Positions 1 to 64,000 of a stretch of 64,000 nucleotides of DNA are shown here, in pieces. This stretch comes from Oasisia sp. SBJ-2009 (taxonomy: Eukaryota > Annelida > Polychaeta > Sabellida > Siboglinidae), in contig OZ024858.1 in the NCBI GenBank assembly GCA_964017155.1, forward strand, positions 30,912,187 to 30,976,186, given 5' to 3'. The notes beneath the pieces were generated by a model. It did no database searches and had not been told where the DNA came from. It saw only the letters and a list, made by a program, of their open reading frames with translations. Within the stretch, counting starts at the first letter, position 1. Every line of letters starts with the position of its first letter. A program made the position numbers and the translations under genes.

Positions 1-35938
<35,938 letters not shown>

Positions 35939-36968
35939 GAACTGTACAGTCAAACACCGTACCTTGTACAATGGATTGTGCTAATACGATTTCCCGATTG
36001 CTGTTGTCATTTGTATCTCGGCCGTCAAGCTTTCTTTCAATAACTAATGTATGACCCACGACGTAAGTTTAGCCCCTTTAATATTTTCAAAATATACCAT
36101 ATATGTGAAGTGTAAATTAATTGAAACGTGTAAACTGCAGCTATTGCGTCGTGGATGACACTGGTTGACAATTCTACATTATCACAAATGGCATGTCAAT
36201 AGACGTAAAGTTCACACGACATATCCAACTTTCAATATTTTGACTACACAATGAATATTGCAGACGTACGCGGCCTGGCTGTTTACGTTTCACGTGACCT
36301 GAAGCGATCGCGTTATGGAGTATGTAACGAAACTGTGTTTTTTGTTTAATCACAAATATATCCCTTCAGAGCACGGGTGTTCTGGCTAGGATGTAATCAG
36401 CATCTGGTGCATACAGTTGGCCTAGATGTACACTTTACGAATCGTGACTTATGAAACCATGGGCACCTTTCGCAAAGACTCAAAACATAATCGTTTGAAA
36501 GTGTTTTTCCGCCATAAACGTTTGGCTTTTTCATTACGCCAAATGATTGTGTTTTGGCGCCTCCGAGCTTGAATACTCAAGGCTATAGGAGATATAGAAG
36601 TGTTACAATTGTTATTAATATTATTCTACCAGTGTCTAATGTACGTGTTTTATGTTGATTGCACAATAATGCTACAGGAGTGTCCCGTTGATTGGAGGTT
36701 TATCCACTGGTGTAGTATAGACGAGAATCTTCGCCGAATTCAACTCTTAGTTCCACTTGCTTTTTCGTCTTATTTGAATGTGGGGCTCAATCGCGTGCCC
36801 AGCGTCATTGGCATTTCCACGAATTTTTGGTCAGCCTAAGATATTTGGTATTAAGTCTAACATAAACGGCAGTTCAGACTTAAAAGTAATGCGTACACGC
36901 ATGTGTGCGTGCGTGTGTGCGTGTGTGCGTGTGTGCGTACGTGTGGTATGTATAAAGATACGCATTCA

Positions 36969-36974
36969 AATAAA
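36969..36974 (+). terminator. Candidate polyadenylation signal for gene A
   Basis: AATAAA about 1 kb after the gene A stop codon is the first canonical signal I noticed on this strand. Use of the signal and length of the 3' UTR are not shown by the sequence. Confidence 0.3.
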
Positions 36975-37406
36975 CTGATAATATCATTATGTGTAGTAGC
37001 CGAGAATTGTCCCTGTTAGGTTTTGCCTACTAATTATTCTGTACCTCAATTGTTTGTGTAGTGCACGTGAATTGTTGTATTCAGTATAGTAGTTATTACG
37101 GCTTGATTGTGCTCGTCAAATGGTTAAGATGCTTTGCAACTGTGTTATGTTATAACGCAGTTGAATTAACACGAATGAAAGATTCATGAGCTCAATTAGC
37201 TATATAATACGCATATATGGTCATATACTATGAACAATCATAGGGAGGGTGTCAGACTCATATTGCAAACATGTTATTACGGCATTATAAGGTAATGAAT
37301 ATGTCAACACATATTGGTCTAATGTGTTGTATCACATGGACAGTTTATTAGCAGACGATAGTGATCTGTACTTTTTATTATATACACCAAACTTGTGTTA
37401 TACTTA

Positions 37407-37545
<139 letters not shown>

Positions 37546-40500
37546 TATATATAATCCATAATCGGTTTAACTGAGCAACAACAACTAAGTAATGCATTCA
37601 TTATTTATATCCAAGAGTGAAAATGCCACGTATCTATACGATTATAATACTTATGTATACGGCTGTAATATATATGTATACGGTTATAACGAAAACTAGA
37701 TGTAGAACACGTTACGTGTGGTTTTGGTGGTGGTTACCGCACATTGGGGTTTCCTATATAATTTTATTGTTTACAGATATCTATTCTAAATATATAGCGC
37801 TACATTTTTTTGACGACGCATTTGAAACATCTGCGTGTGTCATTACGATACAGAATGGTGGGTAAAAACTGGCTGATTTTGTGGGGTAGTATGGTTTTAG
37901 TGGTTATGTACACAGAAGTGTCGTAGTTTTAGATAAAAATGAATGGTCAACTGAAATTCTGATGATATGCCCTGACATGTAGTCAAATGCCTACATCGAC
38001 ATAATCGTTATGTACTCGTGTACTCTTTATTATCTTATTTTTGCTCTTGTTTTATTGGTATGGAAACATGACTAACCATTTCGCTACTTAAAATGCGCAT
38101 CGTAGAAAGCACTAAATATCTCAAATAATACATAAAATATTGTTTATTATACTATTATATTCAACATTATTATATTCAAGATATACTACTAATAAAGATG
38201 TAATATTAGTTAATAATTTTTGGACGATGGGGTATATCCGTCACATCGGCACACATTATGTGACATTACTGTACGTAACAACTGAAAAACACACTGTCTA
38301 TTAATGAGTACGCCCACGCCATTGTACGCACATCAGTGTGTTTATGACATTGCGTGGCGTATGTGTGTTGTTAGTGTCGTTATTGTAGTAGACACTTATT
38401 GTATGAAGAGATCAGCAGTCCTCACCCGATGGCGGCATTGGGCATTTTGGCACATGCCACTCCGGGTGTCCCTGTCGTGTGCGGATATACCCTAAAATTT
38501 AGATTTAGATACATAAATACGGACATATAATCGATGTAATAGTAAACCAGGGACATATCTACAGATACAAAATACGACTGACCTAGGTATCTAGATAGAA
38601 TATCGATTTATCTTGACATTTAATGTTTTGAAATCGCTAGCCTGGTTTAGTAGAAACATATTTTCACCAAAGAGTACTAGTTTTATTCCGACATAGCTGC
38701 AAACTACAAACAACGTAATAACGTATTCTGCTGTTATTGACGTTGCTTGAGTTATTGATTTTCGCATATTCAAGAATATTTGACTATAATTATGTTGTAG
38801 GTAGCACGTTATGCTTACCATTTACCCACATTTATCTTTACTAATAAAATACTCAATTACTCTACAGCCTATTGTTTTTCTTTTTAATATAATTCAACAT
38901 CCCTTCGATGGAATACACATTGACGTTGTAACGGGTACGTTTTTTCCAGGCATAACAAACTATTCGGGTAATATTTCTGCACATGCACGATTAATGTAAA
39001 ATCAACAATATGCAGCGAAATGCAAACCATTTATGGTATAAATACCACGAGATGTTCGTTAAATCTCCTATGCTTATATTGTGAAGAGTTGCTTAATATT
39101 TCGTTCAATACATGAAAATGGTACGCTTGTTTAAATCGCTGTCATGGACTATAGCCCAGTGCAGTCACGTGATTTGCACTTGCTATCGAAATATCCATCA
39201 AAACCTGTTTGCCTCTTGTTAATTTGGAACAAAATAACTGTTTTGAAAGGTTATAAACGTCCTTTCGCTCATTGCGGCCGATACATACCAAAGTAAAGAT
39301 GCATTTGATAGGAGATGCAGCCAGAAGCGTTAACGTCTTAATGGTAAGTAATGACAACGAATGACTCGTGCATGCGCTGGTTACGCAGCCGAACATCGGC
39401 CCCCTGTGCCTCGGCATTATAGGTCCGAGCACTCAATGCGCATTTGCCAATTGTCACGTGTTGCCTCTCGCTTCCGATCTGTCTCTAGTCTCACTTAACC
39501 GATTATCGGTTGGCTGCATAACTACGCCGAGAAGACAATCTTGTGACTTTGCCGGCTTTTGAATATTATCCGTGTGGGGCGAAATAATGCTGCCATCTCA
39601 CGGATACTGGTTATTCCAGCCGTAATTCCTATTTTATAAACAACTGCAAATTTGTGTTTGTATTCATTTTTTTAAATATAAGTTCAATGTTGAATAATGT
39701 TCATAGTATATCATTATCTTGTAAAAGTATATCGTTATTTTAACTTCTATTTCATAGGTGTCCTGAGAGCCAATCAGCGTCTCTACCCTAATCTGGAGTA
39801 AGGTCGCCCTGGCGGTTACAACTGCAGGCCATTAATTCCCCGGGCAGAGCTGAGGGGCTTAAAAGTGTTGCCACTTCACGGAGCCTGGGAAATCGAGGCT
39901 ACTCTTTCTTACGGCGGCCGAGCACGGTGTGGTTGTATTTGGGATGAACGTAGGCGATGCTTTTGACAGATTAAAAGATTACAGACGCAAATAAAGATAG
40001 AACAGCCGTGCAACTCTTCAGGTGGGATTGTAAGACATTGACTGCGTCGGTTGCTGTATCTCCTGGCCGCGCTGGCAAGGTTAGGCCCGAGTGCAAGTAC
40101 TTCGAGGACCAATTTGTCCATTCGGCCCACAGACAACTCGGCCCGGGCCGAATCATCTCAATACAACTCGGAGCCGATCGTGAAACGACTCGGCGTCCGT
40201 ATGAGACAACTGGGGTCATTTGATTAAATTTTGCACCGGTTCAATGTTGCTGTTATAACTATCTTTATCGAATTATGATATTGCAATGTGATATTTTTTA
40301 ACCATATAATAGTTTTGTGACAGTGAATGCATATTACGAGTTAATACAATATTTATTTATACAAATCATAACGACCTTTATATTAAAACTGCAACCACGT
40401 GTTAAAAGTGTTACTTATAATAGTGGCAAGCATAATACCAAAACGACCATACCTTTCTTTACATGTGTTTGTTATATAAGACCGGTTGACGTTCCAGACA

Positions 40501-40859
40501 CCGGCTTGCAGATTCCTTCAATGGCTTAGCCGCCGCTTCAACTGTCAGTCGTTTTAACCTGATATGGTTTGTACCTAGCCTAAATGTCTGGTTGATTGCT
40601 GATACCGCTTATTTCGACATCTAATAAAATATTTTGTAAAATAATAAAACTGAAAAAACAAAGACATGGTAAACCGTTTGTTTCGATCTGTCGAGCGGTC
40701 AAAGTAGGGGCAGGCTAGTAGATTATAATAGACACGAGCGAAGCTATTGACGACTCCCAAAATGCACCGCGCCAAACTTGATAGAAGTCTTCACCTCTCT
40801 CTAACCTATGATGAGTTGTGCTATCATTCACCTCAATACATTCGTGTCCAACAACTAAC

Positions 40860-41020
40860 TGTGCTCTCACCCCTAACCACTTACTTTGACATTGCTCGCA
40901 GACAGCCTCAGTCGTTCATCGTCCAATCGCTGCACTCTTGGGCGTGTCCTAGGCCGGAGTTCGATCACACAGTCAAGTTGACGGCGCGCGTTGTTTGTAG
41001 AATTGGCTGGACGAGCGCCT

Positions 41021-41099
<79 letters not shown>

Positions 41100-41485
41100 A
41101 TGTGCGTGTGTGCGTGTGCGCGCGTGTTTGTGTGTCTACGTGTGTGTGTGTGCAGGGTGGTCCAGAAAATGGGATTTTTTTATTTTGTCATATTTTCAAC
41201 ATTTTACGGGGAGCAACTACCTCCATGCCCCCATTTCCCGCGGCTCTACTCAAAGCGATAGTGTTTTCAGAAGCATCTGTGTGTGTTAAAATTAATATAA
41301 CAACCAACACATGTCTGCCTGTGCCCTCAAGCCTAACCACTAACTGTGACATTGCTCACAGACAGCGTCAGACGCTCATCGTCCAATCGCCGCACTCTTG
41401 GGCGTGGCCAAGGCGAGAGTTTGACCACACAGTCACGTTGACGGCGCGCGGTGCTTGTAGAAGCGGCTGGACGAGCGCCGTTGTG
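40860..41485. repeat. Direct duplication of a 160 nt block around a mariner-like end
   Basis: 40860-41022 and 41322-41483 are similar (both carry CATCGTCCAATCGC, GCACTCTTGGGCGTG, TTGACGGCGCGCG and GGACGAGCGCC). Between them lie (TG)n at 41024-41098 and CAGGGTGGTCCAGAAAATGG, which looks like a mariner-type terminus. A complementary piece (ACACTATCGCTTTGAG) follows at 41555. Confidence 0.6.
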
Positions 41486-42254
41486 TGAGTGAGCGAGCGA
41501 GCGAGCGAGCGAGCGAGTGAGTGAGTGAGTGAGCGAGAGAACACAGCTGCTCCTTAAAACACTATCGCTTTGAGCAAAGCCGCCTCCCCCCGGTAAAACA
41601 GCAGCAAACAATGTTGGGTGGTGCGATGCATTTTTCAACATCTTCCGTACATGCGTGTAATAGTTTGGGGTACATTTAGTATGCATGGATGAAACGATTT
41701 TCTGGTTATCGATGTAGTTACATCAGTTATGTTTAGAACCTGTTACTTTGAAACTTACTGTTACGTTGACTGCTATCTCGGTGTATTGTGCAAGCGAATT
41801 ATTGGGTAAAGCCGCGCATGACAGGGACATATCCGGGTAATGCTGATAGACGCCATGACGTCATCTGTTGAACATTGTTAATAATTAATGTGTTCTATGG
41901 TGATATCATTTATATGTGCTACAACAACAAAACTGCCAATACACATTCACAATAACGACGTGAACACATTTATATGCATACGTTATATGGACGTCCACAT
42001 GCAAGCAAATGCACTTTTGCGTAAACAATGCGTTTATCCCGTTTCTTACTTCTATTAATAACGTGAAATGAAGATTTCACGCGCCGTTGTATATGCTGAA
42101 TGCTGTCATTCAACACAGCTCTGAAACTACAAACCATATAGTACGTATATGAATGACCATTATACGGATATAACCTTCCACAGCTTGGTTGAGTAGTATT
42201 AATCATGTGGTAGTGTATGTCACATAACATTGTTATAATATAGTAAACCAATAC

Positions 42255-42314
<60 letters not shown>

Positions 42315-42594
42315 TATTTGTGTTATTAAGTGCATTTAACAAACCGCATTATAGATATCTACGTAGCGAGGCGACATATGACACAACACCTCGCTCCGTG
42401 ATATGGAACAGCAACGTGTATACAACATGCAAGGTAGAACACGACACTTGTCTCACATTCAATTTACGAGCCTTACTCCAAACCTCCTTGCAAATAACCG
42501 CAGCTTCCAATTACATCAGGTCAGTTTCACACACCATTATGTCTCCTTTGGATACACGGAAACTCCACAAACACATCGTCGAAGCATAACACGA

Positions 42595-42597
<3 letters not shown>

Positions 42598-42680
<83 letters not shown>
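42598..42680. repeat. (AT)n microsatellite
   Basis: Pure TA run. Similar runs lie at 42262-42306 and 43070-43150. Confidence 0.93.
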
Positions 42681-42681
<1 letters not shown>

Positions 42682-42784
42682 GCATTTGGTGTGGATGCGT
42701 GCATACAATACGAACAGGTACACCCAAAGTGCCAGGACCATCACCAAAAACAAAATATAACATATTTAAAAAAATAAAAAGGTA

Positions 42785-42945
42785 AATTCTTATGAAGCGC
42801 AGAGTCCAGTCGTCAGGACTGACCAATGCGCATTTACTCTTTACTTCCGTGGCAAACCTGTTCACAATTAAACACCATCTCTGCGTCTCTGAGAAGCATC
42901 CAGCCACGCCGCAATTAATGCGCGAAGGCTGCTCGTAGTGTTTGT
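42785..42945 (-). repeat. tRNA-derived SINE body, reverse orientation
   Basis: On the minus strand reads TACGAGCAGCCTTCGCGCAT, GGCTGGATGCTTCTCAGAGA and GCGCTTCATAAGAA, matching 21870-22010 of the full SINE. Head missing. Confidence 0.75.
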
Positions 42946-43066
42946 AGGCAGATACTAATTACTGGTAATTCCATCACATTCTGACATAATGCAATCACAA
43001 CAGTATCTTACCAATTCGTAATACGTGATATGTTTGCAACTGTATTAAATAAACAAATGTACATGC

Positions 43067-43152
<86 letters not shown>

Positions 43153-44201
43153 ATCAATTGGATGTAAACACAATTATAATTATTAGCAGCGTCAATATGT
43201 GAAAACATGTGAAAGCACGCACGTTTTTCTGCCAAATTGCAGCTAATCGGTCTGAAATAATGTTTACAATTTATAACAAACCTAACACGCAATATCGGAG
43301 TGTTCTGTATGGCTACCACAGTACACGGAAATATCTAATGGCGCGAGACTGAAAACGCGATTGGGCACCATCAGTATAGTAAATTACTCGCAAAATACAA
43401 ATAAAATTATTATATGCAGATAACACACTAGCCAAAATGCTAGTCAATATGTAAGAAAGGTGAACATATTTAGTATGCCATACGCAGTTTCTGGAAGTGT
43501 ATTTCCAGTGCATTGGAATGTGACATGCGACGGATGGGAAAGCTGTCCTCCAGCGCTTAGGCGAGAATTATGATTGTTGGAAGTTAGCGCTTCCGGTTTA
43601 TGTTACACTGGCGCATGCGTGGGAATCTTGTTTGGATAAAGGTGACGTTGAGCTGAGCTCCTATTATATGCATATATATCTACCAAGAAACCTAATGTTT
43701 TCAAATCCATCTAATTAAGCCGCCTCTCACAGAACATTTGGCACCGGATCGGGAAGATACGAGCAAAGGGTTGGATCACACCAAAAAGATCCGAGAGCTA
43801 CTCACTGTTGCAAACCATTAATGATAACATCACACAATCAGGAATGCATAATTAGATTGCATAAATTAACCGGATACATCGTGCTGTGGGTCTCAGGTAT
43901 ATCAGTCAGCTGTCTGAAAAATGTGCAATGTTTCATAAGTCATAATTACGACGTACAGTATTCCACGGCATTATTGATAACACCCTGATGTTATTTCTGG
44001 TACACCCACAAAACATAACAGCAAAGTATGGGTTGGTATATGACACCCAATGCGCATAATGTGATCATAATTACACATGATCAACAGCATTGCCACTTCG
44101 CACGTGCACCCACATTTAAGAACATTAATCCTGTCGCTAACCACTATTAGATGCAAGTGAACACTGACTAATCACAGGTCGTCAGTGTTCAGGGAAGGAA
44201 G

Positions 44202-63962
<19,761 letters not shown>

Positions 63963-64000
63963 TTTTTTAATCTTTAATTTTCGCCGAGGTGTTATCCCTA

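Overview
This is nuclear DNA of an invertebrate animal. Coding sequence is cut into many short exons with GT-AG introns. Introns and spacers hold tRNA-derived SINEs, LINE and LTR relics, terminal-inverted-repeat DNA transposons and very long microsatellites. A marine lophotrochozoan or invertebrate deuterostome seems most likely, but the phylum cannot be fixed from sequence alone.

The window is dominated by two paralogous genes pointing tail to tail. Gene A (+ strand, 1-35938, 5' end outside the window) has 24 coding exons that join into one open frame of 1353 codons plus stop. It encodes the end of one CUB domain, seven complete CUB domains (each split over two exons), five cysteine-rich GCC2/GCC3 (ephrin-receptor-like) repeats, two EGF-like domains, one transmembrane helix and a tyrosine-motif tail. 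Gene B (- strand, 63962 down to 44202) joins 17 exons into 1038 codons plus stop: a tentative first exon, four CUBs, the same five cysteine-rich repeats with identical exon lengths, no EGF exons, a transmembrane helix and a long tail. That tail is a tandem array of YxxL/V-type modules repeating every 15 residues. Gene A has a short version of the same module, including a YxxL-x11-YxxL spacing that fits the ITAM consensus. I infer a pair of cell-surface receptors with a phosphotyrosine-type signalling tail. Ligand and function are unknown.

Layout: 1-4330, gene A intron with LTR-retrotransposon remains; 4687-11700, CUB exons between (AT)n, (GT)n and a 1 kb GGT/AGC-rich array; 11701-18084, a huge intron with TIR elements of an unnamed protein family and a pure (GGCA)n-(ACCGC)n block; 18085-29100, more CUB exons with MITEs, a SINE and a dead LINE; 29668-34293, cysteine-rich and EGF exons; 34918-35938, membrane and tail exons; 35939-44201, intergenic; 44202-63962, gene B, carrying a 5.3 kb long-TIR transposon at 49484-54787.
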